This document shows positions 38,050 through 49,504 of a stretch of 64,000 nt of DNA, piece after piece; position 1 is the first letter of the stretch, and each line of letters starts with the position of its first letter. Source of the stretch: Lunularia cruciata. Taxonomy: Eukaryota > Streptophyta > Marchantiopsida > Lunulariales > Lunulariaceae. The stretch spans positions 20,589,001 through 20,653,000 of the forward strand of contig OX419755.1 in assembly GCA_948567375.1 (NCBI GenBank), in the 5' to 3' direction. The notes beneath the pieces are model-generated. The model saw only the letters and a program-made list of their open reading frames with translations. It searched no databases and was not told the origin of the DNA. Both the position numbers and the translations under genes were made by a program.

Positions 38050-38550
38050 TGCAAAAGATTGAGATTGAGGAGAGAAATAGGAGAATGGAAAATCATATTG
38101 GGATACTTGAGTGAGGGAAACTCCAAATGCCTATCATGAGCTTTGGCTTGGTATTTATAAGGAGCATACAAGGCTCTTGAGAAGCTTCTCAAGAAGTTTC
38201 CTTAAGTCGCTTTCTTGGAATGCAAACCAAGTTAATTAGGAAGTTTCTTAAGAAGCTTCCTTCTAGAAGTCATGTACTTGGCATGTAAGCTAAGCTAGTT
38301 GGAAACTTTTAGAAGCTTCCTTCTAGAACCTATCTACTTGGAGTGCAAGCTAAAGCTAGCCGGGAAGCTTGCCAAGAAGCTTCCCAAAAAAGCTTCCTCC
38401 TAGAAATCACCACTTGGCATGCACATTACTCAATACTTGGAAGGTACCAAGTAGTCTCTTAGATACTTCTAGAATATTCTAGGCTAATTTGGTCTATTTA
38501 CTACTTAGTTAACCTTGACTAACTTTGCCGCTAAATTCCATATTGTTACA
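38050..38550 (-). repeat. Outer gypsy 5' LTR (right copy) with heat-shock elements
   Basis: Starts TGCAAAAGAT and ends ATTGTTACA. On the minus strand the TATA box TATAAATA is at 38152-38159. Upstream are HSE units: GAAGCTTC (38181), GAAGTTTC (38193), GAAGCTTC (38252) followed by TTCTAGAA (38261), and GAAGCTTC (38312) followed by TTCTAGAA (38321). There are more AAGCTTCC blocks to about 38400. This copy is about 90 bases longer than the left LTR, mostly through extra AAGCTTCC-type repeats. Confidence 0.85.
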
Positions 38551-40640
38551 ACCCAAGTGTGAAGAATGATCATGTGGGTGGTGGTGGGACGGTAGGAATG
38601 GGAGGAGTGTCCAAGGTGGAGAGAGGGTGTGGAGTGTCCATGAAAAGAGGATGAGGGATAGGAAGTCAAGTGGTGAGGTATCCTCCATAAGGGAATCACC
38701 CATGTAGAGTGCACTAGTGGTATAAGAAATGTATGTGACTTGGATATCAAAGAAATTCCATCTAGAAAAACCTCAAAAATTTTAGTGTATGTTGAAAAAG
38801 TCAATGTAAGGACCAAACCCTTGCTTGCAAATATGAGGTGTGTGTATCAAATGAGGAGCAATGCATGAGGTAATATGTCTATGGCCCCATGCCAAGAAAA
38901 AAAAAGAGGCATGAGGAGATAGGCTACTAACAGTATATACATCCCAAAGAGGACAAAGAAGATGCTTGGCTAAAAGAGCAAGACATAGTTGATGAATGCT
39001 ATGTGTCCAAACACAAAAGAGATAACAAGAAAGGTCATAAAACATAGAAAAGGAAGCAGTTAAGGGAGGTGAGAAAGGCCTATCACAAATGGCAGTGGCA
39101 TGTTTGGTAAAATTTAATATATTAGCATCCATATAAGAAGAAAAAGGCATCAAGATTAAGGTGCATTCCCATGTGTCATCTTTATGTTTTACATCACTTG
39201 CATTCCTTCCAATAAGTACAACCTAAATCACACACACACCTTGTGGAACTGGTAAAAAAAACAAAGTAATAGGATATTAAATTGGAGATGAGTAAACTTG
39301 TAAGTGTAGATTACAAGGCCCTATACCCAACAACAAAGTTAAAAGAACTTGATTTACAAAAATTGATATATAAAGAGTACATGTCATTGTCACACAATAA
39401 ATCAAAGTAATGAATATGCACATTATATGAACTATTTATTTAACTTGTTCGTAATTTAGAGTTAGCTTAGTCTAAAATTCTTAGTGTAAGTTAACCCAAT
39501 ATACAAACCAGGAATTTAAAAGAGTTTCACCTCCTAGAAATGTTGACTAGTTTTATATCTGGAGTTCCTAAATCTGACTCATAAGTAAGACTATGAATTC
39601 AAAAGAAATGGTCTAGAACTATGATTACAAATATGTAACTCTAGTTGAGGGTATCTAGGTGTGAACTACACTTCTTTGGCACATCTTTGAAACGTCAAGA
39701 GAAATAGAAATAGAAAGCAAGAGTAATTTTTTCAAAATAAAATTGTCTAATAAATAGAAAAGTGACTTATGTCACTTTTTTATCCATTAGCTGTATATCT
39801 ATTTCTCTATGGATATTATTTATCATGCTTGTATCTGTCAAATTTCTTAATATTGATCAAACTACTCATGAGAAAGAGAGAAAGAACAAAATAATGTTTT
39901 ATAGGTGTAGATCGGTTTGAATTTATGATTTACCTGTAAACTATATCCTAATGCTATACAAGTGAAATCACAAACCGTCGATATACGACAGTCTGCTTCG
40001 AAATTTACTTACAAAAGGACTTGATTTACACCTTTAAAATTCTATCCTCAACATATGTAGTTGAGCAATGTGTATTGAATTCCTCAAATACCATCATCGA
40101 TATTTTACTTACTCCGATTTCTGAAAGGTACTTCCTGTTGATCATTGTCGACCATAGTGATGAGACATGAACATCAATGTGTGATGTTATTTTAGTGTTT
40201 TGTCTCATCATACTCTTGTCGACTTATCACGAAGAGGATTCGATAATCACCGATTAGTTCTTATTTTCTTCAACTTTACCAAATCTGCATTTCCGTCTGC
40301 TGAAGGATAAATTTCGGCAACGGAGGCAAAGCGAGACTGCAAAATAAATGGATGTGCGATGCCGAGAAACGAGAAATTTAGGTGATGGGAGTGACACTCG
40401 TAATGGTTACGTATCCATGTTCACTTAACACAACTCGAGAATGGCCTGCTAACGAGTGATAGCTAGATTAGGATAATCCTGGACTTTTCAACCCTTTCTA
40501 ATTCGAACGTCCGTTTGTTTATGCCATCCATAATAGAAATTAGCTCATCGCGTTAGCTGCCTAATTTAGATCTCTAACCTACCTAAAACCTATTCTAGTC
40601 AATTAGCGAACTAATCTGAGTTAGTTAAACACCGTTTTAG
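38551..40640. other. Intergenic spacer, edge of the gene island
   Basis: No recognisable gene or repeat. From about 40.2 kb the base composition becomes less AT-rich, marking the change from repeat-rich to genic DNA. The 123-residue minus-strand frame at 38782-39153 has no known domain. Confidence 0.5.
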
Positions 40641-40822
40641 CCAGATCTCTATCAAAGCCCAGGCTTGCCTTGTCTCTTACAGTTCGACTTCCTCTTCGGA
40701 AGTGGAAGTGGAATCATTCGATCAGATTCTACTTTCTCAGAACTTGTGACAGCAGATGCTTACAACTGGAATATCCGACGCTCGGTCTACTCGGTGCCTG
40801 AATTTCTGGTGGAAGAATCTGA

Positions 40823-41449
40823 CGTGACTGCCTACATGGCAGCATATGCTTGGAGAAGCTTCATAAGAAGGAGTCGATGGTGAAACTGCTGGTCCTCTTC
40901 TTGACGGATTTCGTTCCTTGTTCAGTTCCCGGCGAAATTGGCGACACTGCAGCACCACAGTACAGTAGTTGTTTGGGCCAAGATCTGGAGTAAGGAGCAG
41001 CGGAGGACCTAGGAAGAGGAGGAGGATGGATTCTGAAGTGGGACTGTGATGTGAATAATCAGTTGAGGTTTCTGATTAACGTGGAAGAAGAATGGAGATT
41101 TGGACCAGAAATTCGAGTGCAGTGGTAGAAATCTGAGGACATGTTGCAGATGTAAACAGGTGTGAAATTACAGGTTTAAAGAAGCTGAAACAAATGGACA
41201 GGGGAGCGGTGGTGGAGGAGGACAAGTAGAGTGAAGGAAAGAAGGAAGGAAGGAAGGAAGGAGAAGGAGGAGAATTGAAGTACAGGAGAAGAGTCGCTGA
41301 TCTGCTGATTGGCACGAGTCTGTTTATCTGTCCGCTTATGAACGCATGAACTGACGTAAAGTTTTGAAGCGATGGGGCTAAATGATGTGAACGAGAGAGA
41401 GGTGCCACCTGAGAGTGCACCCGACGTCGAGGAGAACGCAGAGTTGGTG
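40823..41449 (+). repeat. Duplicated TFIIIA 5' region, copy fused to the NECAP-like gene
   Basis: About 627 bp match 48870-49504 in the same orientation. Matching blocks include CTGCCTACATGGCAGCATAT, AAATTGGCGACACTG, and AAGGAGCAGCGGAGGAC. The match covers promoter, 5' leader, the ATG and 26 codons (19 of 26 residues identical). It stops inside coding sequence at 41449; beyond that this copy becomes NECAP and the other becomes TFIIIA. A (GGAA)n run (41234-41264) is expanded in this copy. Confidence 0.9.
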
Positions 41450-44400
41450 TTGTTTCAAGTCAAAGAGTGCTACGTCTACTTGGTCAGTCCTCTATGCTGG
41501 ACAGCCTTAGTCTCCAATTCTTTCTTGGTCATGTTCAGAGCAAATAATTATTGAATGCATCGAGCTGGGGTAAAATCTACGGATATTAGTTATCTTAGTT
41601 GCTGCGCTCGTTTTTCACCTTGTTATTTCTTTAACCCCGATGTGTTTATTTTTCGTAAAGTGTCGAATGTGGTGATGTAAGTCTAGCGATGTACATGTAC
41701 CGACAGCTTCACAACGCTGAGGTCTGCTTCTACGTGGATGATAGCGCAGATTTTGTAGTATCAACTTGGTAACCTGATGGAGTGCATTCGTTTGCTCCAC
41801 CCTCCTCCTCTACATGGGATTTCGTTAAGCTCTGCAAAGCTTGGTTGTTTAACTTTGCTGTTGCAGTGTCTGAAATTTCCTTGCATCACGTACTTTAGAA
41901 GAATTCCCTTGTTCTTAAGAGTTCCTCTTGTTTTGTTTTCACTGTTTCTCAGATACCCCCAAGAAAGAGTGCAGCTTCATACAGGTAACGCTCAACAGAC
42001 TTGCTTTTAGATTATAGCCTAATTATCTTCATAAGCAGAGATTCGTGCAGTGGTGAAATATTATAAGAAATACTTTATACTTGATCAGGGGCCATTTTTA
42101 AAAACTCATAGTTTTGTATCTGCAGAGCAGATGAATGGGACATCAACAAGTGGAACTGGGAGGGTGCACTGAGAGTAGTTTCAAAAGGAGAGGAATGCTT
42201 TATCAGGCTGGAGGACAAGTCAACAGGCATTCATTCTCACCCATAAGATAATCCTGCTCCGTATGCTACCATCAAATCGGTCTACCATCAAATCATGGCT
42301 CGTCATTTCTAGAGAAACATTCACTCGCGGTCAAGTGGCTGGCGAGTTAAAGTATCTCGTCTGACATAGAATTTTCTTTCATGCTTTAGAACGTTAGAAG
42401 TAGCACACTGGACAGCATTGTCAGCACAATTTCTCTAGGCTCAACAGTATTACGCCATCTTAACATCTCACTTCCTCTGACTTGTACCGGAGTATCGGTA
42501 GTCATCAAGTTGAATGTTTCTTATAAGAGAAGTTACTCTCAACAGCTTCTCTAGGCTTAACAGTATCACGCCATCTTAACATCTCACTTCCTCTGACTTG
42601 TACCGGAGTGCTTATCGGTAGTCATCAAGTTGAATGTTTCGTATAAGAGAAGTTACTCTCAACAGCTTCCAGACTAGATATAGAACTTCAGTTTCTCGGG
42701 ACCTACGCAAATGCCTACAACCACCTTCATAATCTCGTGAGGCAAAATATCGTAGTTGTCATTGGCATGGTGCCAAATTTTCCTGTTCCTAGTTAGTTGG
42801 CCTATTGTGGTATTTGTCCTATTGTCTTAACCTGTTCCATTGTCCAGGCAGACTCCTTTGGTGGATCAGGGTAATGTTTCTCAGCTTTTTACTTTTTTGA
42901 CCATCTTTAAGTACGGGGTTTTCATTTCAGGGTTCATCACAGCAAAACTTACACGTCCTCCTATTTGGATGAGCATCATGGATGAGCATCATGGAGTTGC
43001 TTAGAGTTGTAGAAAGGAACAGCTTAGCTTGGTCACTAAAAGAGTTGACGTCTGATATTTTAGGAGAACTGTACGCTCAAGCGATTGTACGACAAGACGA
43101 ACCACTTCCATTGGAAGCCGTGATTGACAGTAGCAGGTGAGTGTGACGTCATGTTTAGTCATTATAGAGTTTTGATTCTGTCATACATACTCAGTAGAGT
43201 ATAGTAAAGTGTAGTACAGCTTATGCTAGTACAACCATTTCCTAGAATTGTACTAAAATCCAGGATGGATTTTTCGCGGTTTCCCTTATGAGCGTTGGAA
43301 TGACCTGCTGCCTTCAAAAGAGACTTTATAAGATACTTTTTAGGGATAAACTATTCAGCGGTGAACGGGTGTTTCAACAGGACTCCTAGAGAAGTATATA
43401 CGCTTTAGAGCTTATATACTTCTAAGTAGCGATTCTTGCTGAAGATTTATAAGTATATAAACCTATGGTAGAAAGTAAAGTGTTGTCATTCTGTTCTGTA
43501 TTCATGTGGATAAGCTTTCAATGGATGGTTTTGTTTTCCTCATTTGGTTTTTGACCGTGAGTGTTGTTTGCCTCAGATTTTTTGTACTGCGTATAGAAGA
43601 CACCACCTCGAATAGCAGTAAGTTGTCATTTTCTATGACGATTGTCTTTCATGTACATGATTGTGGAAATAGTAGTTCTATTCAGTATGTCGGACCACTT
43701 GAAAATTATGTTTCTGTTACAAAGAATTGGTAAATCACTACATGAATGAGTTTCCCTCCACTTTGGGATGATTAGAAGTCAGTGCTTCGATCATTTTTCC
43801 AAAGCCGGTATTCAATGAATTGGTTAAGTACTGGTGGTTTGAGTCAACGCCGGGCAAGGTGGTGTCTGACGATGACAATTGCTGGACAATCACACAGTTC
43901 AGGTCGCGCATGCAAATGTCGATTACTTAGTCCAAATAGCTTGCTAGAATTTGTGTATATGTACATTCTGCTTTGGTGCTTTTCACTGACTATATTTCTA
44001 TTCAAATTATTTTTTCTGAAATTGAACTTGAATGTGTTAGTGATTTAACATATGGTGCGGGATGCACGTTATCAGCTTCTTGTACCAATCCAATATATCT
44101 TGACGCATGATGCCGTGGTTGCAGAGCAAAAGAGGCATGCAAATATTGGCCTTGGCCTTCGTGAGAGGCCACAAGCATATGACTTTCAGGCTGCAATTTT
44201 TGACCATGTGAAGTATCCTTTGTAAACATTTCTTGAGATCACGGATTCACGTAGAGTTGCATCATACATCTTTGCCTCCAGCAAATTGATATGATTTGTG
44301 AACTCTCGTAGATCCCATTTCTTTTGTTAATGCTTTTTCATTTCTGTGATTTAGTTTTTGCTACTCTTAGTATGGACGACTAAAACTGATTTCTGCTGGG

Positions 44401-45179
44401 CCGTTCTTAGTCTTTTTACCTTGACAGTTTATAGATATCTAAATAAAAAGAAAGAAGCGGAAGAGATTGTGCAAGAGTATCAATCGAAACCTTCTGTGGA
44501 TTACAGTCTTAAAGAGGGGGAGACTCTACGACTGCAGATAAACACTGTAAGAGTACAGGAATCTTTCCAACAATGTTGTTTCTAACTTTACTCTGCCTTC
44601 AATTGCAACGTCTGTACACGTCATGCTCGCAATTGGTTAGAATTATGGCTTCCTGTATTAGAGACGAGAGGAAAACGTGCTTCAGCGGGATATGTACCGT
44701 CAGTGTGTGCTGTTTATCTTAGCGCTGGAAGAGTATATCTTTACTTTCGAGCGCCTCAGCAAATTCAGGTGCACCTAAATTCTTTAGGTGCACAATTACT
44801 CTACATGTCTTTGTCCAACGTAGTCAGTTTGATCGCCTTGAGCTGATTTTCTCACAAACTAAGTATTACCTCATCGTTTACCGGCGTGCAGGCCAACAAG
44901 ATGTCTTCAGGGAGCTCTCTGAAGTCTGGCAGGACATTGGATGTTTCTTCGTTGCAAGACACTTTGCCAGAGTCACAATTGATCAGGCAGGTCTCAGGGG
45001 GTAGCGGAGTTCCCATTTTGGTACCTCCACCACCCCCTCCATCTTCGCCCCTTTCGGGAGTCTCAGCCCCTGCCTTGAAAGTATCCCATTCGTCGCGTAC
45101 CACTGATGCGCGAAAAATTGACACAACAGCAGAGAATGATGGACCAGACGAAGATTTTGGTGAGTTTCAAGCTGCTTGA
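41372..45179 (+). CDS. NECAP-like endocytic adaptor-associated protein, chimeric N-terminus
   Basis: Eight exons: 41372-41482, 41953-41984, 42126-42226, 43064-43136, 43577-43617, 44125-44212, 44435-44546, 44892-45179. Joined, they give 281 residues, close to animal NECAPs (about 275). The PH-like NECAP/DUF1681 domain (about residues 27-190) shows FQVKECYVYL, the PPRKSAASYRADEW block, WNWEGALRVVSKGEEC, the DEPLPLEAVIDSSR block, and GLGLRERPQAYDFQAA. The C-terminus is disordered with a run of eight prolines region and ends DEDFGEFQAA; FGEF fits the motif bound by clathrin-adaptor ear domains. The likely role is cargo and adaptor recruitment in clathrin vesicle formation. The first 26 residues are TFIIIA-like. 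Intron 3 has a GC donor (ACAG/GCATTC). All junction phases agree. Family call firm; exact boundaries inferred. Confidence 0.88.
42431..42666. repeat. 116-120 bp tandem duplication in NECAP-like intron 3
   Basis: Copy 1 starts TTCTCTAGGC at 42431 and copy 2 at 42547. They are almost identical; copy 2 has a 4-base insertion (GCTT) after CCGGAGT. The near identity points to a recent event. It lies in the intron that starts with the GC donor. Confidence 0.95.
43390..43423. repeat. Inverted repeat in NECAP-like intron 4
   Basis: AGAAGTATATA (43390-43400) and TATATACTTCT (43413-43423) are perfect 11-bp arms around a 12-base loop. A related GTATATA block follows at 43452. Confidence 0.8.
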
Positions 45180-47060
45180 GCCACCTAATTTGTTATTAGA
45201 CACTTACACCGCCAATGTGGCATCCCTGCTTTGGTTGGTCAAACGAATAAATCCAGCTGGATGGGAGAAGCAAGCTTGCAACTAGGTGAGGAAATAATTT
45301 CTCCTCCTTTTGCACCTCCTAAATGGACTAGGGGAATACACAGAGAGCTCATCAGTAGAGGCTCATTTTCAACTGAAGTACGTTTCGGTGACTCCGTAAG
45401 CGCTGTTGAAGAGCTGTTTCCTGTCTGAATCCTGCGAAGTGCTGCCAATAGCGGCACTCCACGAGTGTAATCTGTTCCAATTATATACCCGATAATTAAA
45501 CCGATGGTTCTGCTCACTGAAGTCGTTCCCGTAGTAGTAGTAGCAGTGACATGATTTGTTTCGAGAGAAAGATCGATATCCATATTGCGTCGTTAGAAGA
45601 GTTATTGAGAGGTGAAGGGCTTCATGAGCATTGGGACACATATATGCAGTTCAGACGTGAGACGATTTCGGGTGTGGATAAAGCTAAATGGAAATGAGTT
45701 AAACCTCTCCATACACGTCGGTGTACTTGCGCATGTTCCCTAGTTGGTAAACGATCATGCGTCCGTCCTAGAAAACTTTTGCTCTACAGATCGCCAGTTC
45801 AAGTTATTGGCCAAGACAAATCGTTAAGCTGGTGCTGAAATTTGACAGTGGTGAAAAATTAATGGACAACCCCAGATGTTCACCAAACTGTGTCATACTT
45901 TACTGGTTTGGTTTCCAGCGGTGAGGCATCGGTCCAGCTTTAGGAGCAACATCATAATATTCTGAACAGATTACTAGCAGCACCTCCATGTGGGTCCGTC
46001 CAACCCAAGCTTACAAACACCCCGCTTCCACTCCAAGGCTTTTGAGAGATAGACGCCAGCTTTTTGGCTTAACCTCCACCCCAGGCAAGAGGCGGACCGT
46101 CTCCTTAACTAAGCTACTCTTCGTCAAGCTTTATCCATCCACATTTCCGTCGTAGAGCGCCTGCTCAATGTTTCTGTCTCTGCGATGTAACTTGCGAATA
46201 CTAAGCAAAACGGAGTACAATGACTCCATGCTGCGAGTACAGACTCGCAGCATGGAGTCAGGAACTCTCAAGAACACTCAATTGCGACCTCATCCGACCT
46301 GTCTTCTTCAGGATTTGGTACATATTTGGGCACGGTAACCATTGCTCAAAGTGAGATCATGAACAAAAATACAGAAGTTCGATAACCCTTGGTCAGCTGA
46401 GGAAGTGAGTTATAGCTTCAAGAGCTAACAAGTGGGGCAGAGCGAAAGATTTAAAACTTGCCAAAATGCTCAAAACATCATGGGACCGATCAGACTTCTA
46501 TGCAGGCAGGAACATGAAAAGCAAATTGACATGTTCATATGCCACAAAACATTGAAGAATCTCCGTTGACCTATTCCTGTCTAGTACAAATCAGCAAGAG
46601 CTACCTTAGAGAGAACCATTCGCCTTGAAAAAGCGCTTGAAGCTTTGTAACAATCTAGAGTTTTGATGGCGGTTTGTTTTCTGCAACTCGGTAAGAGAAC
46701 AAAAAACTGGCAGCATGCGCAAACTCGTCGTTCAGTGTCATGATAATGCTCCCTTTCCTACACGTACAACTTTATATGGGACCCAGCTCAAACTTGAGAC
46801 TGGTTCGTTTGATCAACTATTCCCAACAAAGGACGCATCTTCAACCAGTCCGGGTTGAGGATACTCCGGAGAAGTAGACTAGGCTCATATTATCGAGGGT
46901 GTAAATTGAAACGCCCAAGACTGATTGACGTTCTGAGCTGTGTCAAAGTTGGTACTACACATGGGGAGAACAATAACGGCAATTCGTTCCAAGGAGGAAA
47001 ATGTCAAAAGTCTATGAGTACCCCAACTGTTACGGTTCTTGGAGCTGCGGGGAGTTGGGT
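45180..47060. other. Intergenic region between convergent genes
   Basis: It should hold the 3' untranslated regions of the NECAP-like gene (+) and the IPMI small-subunit gene (-). No further gene is recognised. The notable structure is the perfect hairpin at 46221-46260. Confidence 0.5.
46221..46260. repeat. Perfect hairpin, 18-bp arms and 4-base loop
   Basis: TGACTCCATGCTGCGAGT (46221-46238), loop ACAG, then its exact reverse complement (46243-46260). As RNA it would be a very stable stem. The arms end in TGACTC/GAGTCA, a bZIP (GCN4-type) half-site. No open frame or known RNA family covers it. Confidence 0.95.
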
Positions 47061-47994
47061 CTATTTAGCAGCAATCATTCCCGTTTCACGAGCATAAGCG
47101 AAAATACCTCCGGCGTCGATTACAGGACCAGCGTCTCCAATTGGTTTCAACGCAAATGTCTTGCCATTGGTATGGTTGATCAAGATGTCGTGCTCCAAGT
47201 CCACGGTCACCATGTCCCCGGTAGCATTCTCTTGAAAAATCCTCTTCTCGCTCTCTACAGGGTATAGCTCTCCTGTGGCTACCGCGTTTCTGAAGAAAAT
47301 GCGAGCGTAAGACTCTGCCACGACTGCCCTAACACCAGCGGCTCCCATAGCCACAGGAGCGTGCTCCCGAGATGATCCACAACCAAAATTATCTCCTGCA
47401 ATCATCACAGCATACTGAGACTTCGTCTTGCCCTCTTCGATAAATTGGCCTAATTCCGCAGGCAGCCCAATCATGGCGTAGCTCCCAAGCTTCTCGTACT
47501 CATCAGGCTTGGACGGCACTAACGTTAAATACTCAGCAGGAATAATTTGGTCAGTGTCGATGTTATCCCCCACTATGAAGCATTTCCCATGAATGACCCT
47601 GCCTTTGGCTTTCTCCTCTTCGGAACGTCCCTCCGCTTGCGCTGCAGCCCTAATTCCACCTTTAACCTTCTGTCCACATGTGTACGTTGCCACAGAGGCT
47701 AACGAAAGCCTTGTGCCAAATGTACTACAGCATTGCAGGGATGATACATATCTCCCAGCGCTGCGAGCCCGAGAAGTCTCTACATCACACTGCAACGTAG
47801 GATCACAGGTTTTCAATCCCTGGTTTCCAAGTGAACTGAATCTACAGAGAGTACCAGTGAGCGTTAAATTCCAAACAAATCCGAAGATTGGATCTCGGCC
47901 TCGGGAGATAAGGATAACAAACGGGAATATTGCTTACCTTGACAGAAAAGGAGGAAGGGATTGAAATGCTCGTTATCGTCGCAGCGAAAGCCAT
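47061..47994 (-). CDS. 3-isopropylmalate dehydratase small subunit, plastidial
   Basis: This is the small subunit that pairs with the iron-sulfur large subunit to convert 2-isopropylmalate to 3-isopropylmalate in leucine biosynthesis. In some plants paralogues serve glucosinolate chain elongation. Exon 1 is 47938-47994, starting ATG with 19 codons of hydroxylated, basic, plastid-transit type sequence, and ends AAG/GTAAGC. Exon 2 most likely starts at 47819 (acceptor ACCAG/GGATTG, phase 0) and runs to the stop at 47061. Mature-domain signatures are VGDNIDTDQIIPAEYL, NFGCGSSREHAP, SYARIFFRNAVATGE, and GDAGPVIDAGGIFAYAR at the end. An acceptor five codons further upstream would be out of frame. 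Full family length. Confidence 0.93.
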
Positions 47995-49426
47995 AGCTGC
48001 TCCTTGTCTCGTGCTCTTAGCTCTAGAGTTCTCCGACCAGGAGAAGAACAACGATAGATGAAAAGAATGTCAATAAGCACACACAGGAGAAAGGCTCGGC
48101 CTTTACTGAATGACTCTTCTCCCCAACTGAACGAGATCGCTTCTCAACTGTAACTGTGGCTGGCTCCAACGTAGTTTGTCTTCAGACCACGTAGCGTAGT
48201 TAACCTGGTGGTGCAGTTTTTGAAACATACATGACGTAGTATTTACTCCACCTTGAGAACTACGGTTCGACAAAGAACCAGAGTATGGCTAATTAGTCAA
48301 ATGCAGAAAGGACGACAACAACATCTTTAACAAAATAAAAAAATAAAAAATAAAAAATAAAAAAAAATCTTTAATCTTTAACGTCTTTAATCTTAAAATC
48401 TTTAACATCTTTAACGAGGAATTTCGTTTGCAGAATGAAGGGAGATGTATGACATACATGTATTATGACTGGGACTAATTCAAAATTTTGGAGAGCGTGT
48501 GAGAAACAAGTTAGTTACGAGATCGTTAAGTTTTTCCATTATCACTTAATCGCAGATTAATCATTTAGTTCCACAAATTCATATTTCTACTTATGTCCAA
48601 TCTTCTGCCATGCTCGTCACTAAATCTCATCTTCTGTTAATCCATACCTGTTGGGTGCCCTTGCAATGCATTAAATAGTGTGTCTCATGAATCTTGTACA
48701 CTACTCTCGCACCTTTTTCGAAATATTCTGTAAATATTTCTTAAATCTTTACTTTAAAGATAATATAATGATTAATTTATAATTAATTTTGTAAATAATG
48801 ATATATGCTAATTCAAATGAAAATTATTAGTGTAGTAAGTCAAATCAGCGACCTAAGTTGGACAAATATGAGTGGCTGCCTACATGGCAGCATATGCTTG
48901 GAGTAGCTTCATCATCAGCAGTAAATGATGAAACCGCTGCATCTTCTTGACCGATTTCGTTCTTCGTGAGTTGCCCACGAAATTGGCGACACTGGAGCAA
49001 CACAGAACAGTAGTTGTCTGGGCCACCAAGATCTGGAATAAGGAGCAGCGGAGGACATAGGAGGCGGAGGGGGATGGATTCTGAAGTGGGACTGTGATTT
49101 GAATAATCAGTTGTGCTTTTGGATTGACTTTGAAGAAGAATGGGATTTGGACCAGAAATCTGAGAGATTGTCGCAGCTGTAAACAGGCGTGGAATCACAG
49201 GTTTCAGGAAGCTGAAACAAATTGACATAGGAGAGTGGAGGAGGACAAGTAGAGTGAAGGAAGGAGGAGCAGGAGGAGGAAAATTGAAGTGATAGTAGAG
49301 GAGACGCTTATCTGCTGTGATCAGCACGAGTCTGTTAATCTGTCTGCTGAGGGGTGGTCAGGGAAGGTGTTTACGATGGAAAAGAGGCAGGAGTAAACGC
49401 ATGAACTGAAAAATTCCTATTAAGCG
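47995..49426. promoter_or_regulatory. Shared divergent promoter region, IPMI gene and TFIIIA
   Basis: The two genes are transcribed away from each other from this 1.43 kb region. It includes an A-rich microsatellite (about 48331-48367), a short TCTTTAA(C/T) repeat (48368-48418), and the 635-bp segment duplicated upstream of the NECAP-like gene. The IPMI leader is probably within the first 150 bases. I assign no core promoter element with confidence. Confidence 0.5.
48368..48418. repeat. TCTTTAA(C/T) short tandem repeat
   Basis: Six or seven imperfect copies of a 7-10 base unit built on TCTTTAA, directly after the A-rich run. Confidence 0.75.
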
Positions 49427-49504
49427 ATGGGGCTAGATGAAATTAATGAGAGCGAGGTGCCATCTGAGAATGCAACCGATGTTGAGGAGAATGCAGAGTT
49501 GGTT
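48870..49504 (+). repeat. Duplicated TFIIIA 5' region, copy at TFIIIA itself
   Basis: Partner of 40823-41449. It covers the proximal promoter, the 5' leader and the first 26 codons of TFIIIA. I take this copy as the donor because the reading frame continues into the rest of TFIIIA's acidic N-terminus. It has about 40 extra bases before the ATG (49349-49395) compared with the other copy. Confidence 0.85.

Larger units (their letters stand above)
26337..38550 (-). mobile_element. Old Ty3/gypsy element, interrupted by a younger one
   Basis: Direct LTR copies at 26337-26749 and 38050-38550 bracket minus-strand gag, protease, RT and RNase H remnants. A degenerate initiator-Met primer site lies beside the right LTR and a purine tract beside the left LTR. 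Flanks GCCCA (26332-26336) and ACCCA (38551-38555) are a one-mismatch 5-bp target duplication. Its interior was split by insertion of the element at 30546-37135, between gag and the gag zinc knuckle. LTRs differ by roughly a tenth plus indels, so it is clearly older than the inner element. Confidence 0.9.

Noticed and set aside
38782-39153. 123-residue minus-strand ORF with hydrophobic stretches
   Set aside because: No recognisable domain, no splice partners, and no supporting context.
40665-40883. 72-residue ORF as a separate gene
   Set aside because: It runs into the duplicated non-coding TFIIIA leader, and the matching stretch at 48.87 kb is not open in the same way.
48845-49327. 160-residue minus-strand ORF upstream of TFIIIA
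   Set aside because: It lies antisense to the TFIIIA leader and is partly mirrored at 40737-40958 only because the DNA is duplicated; no known domain.
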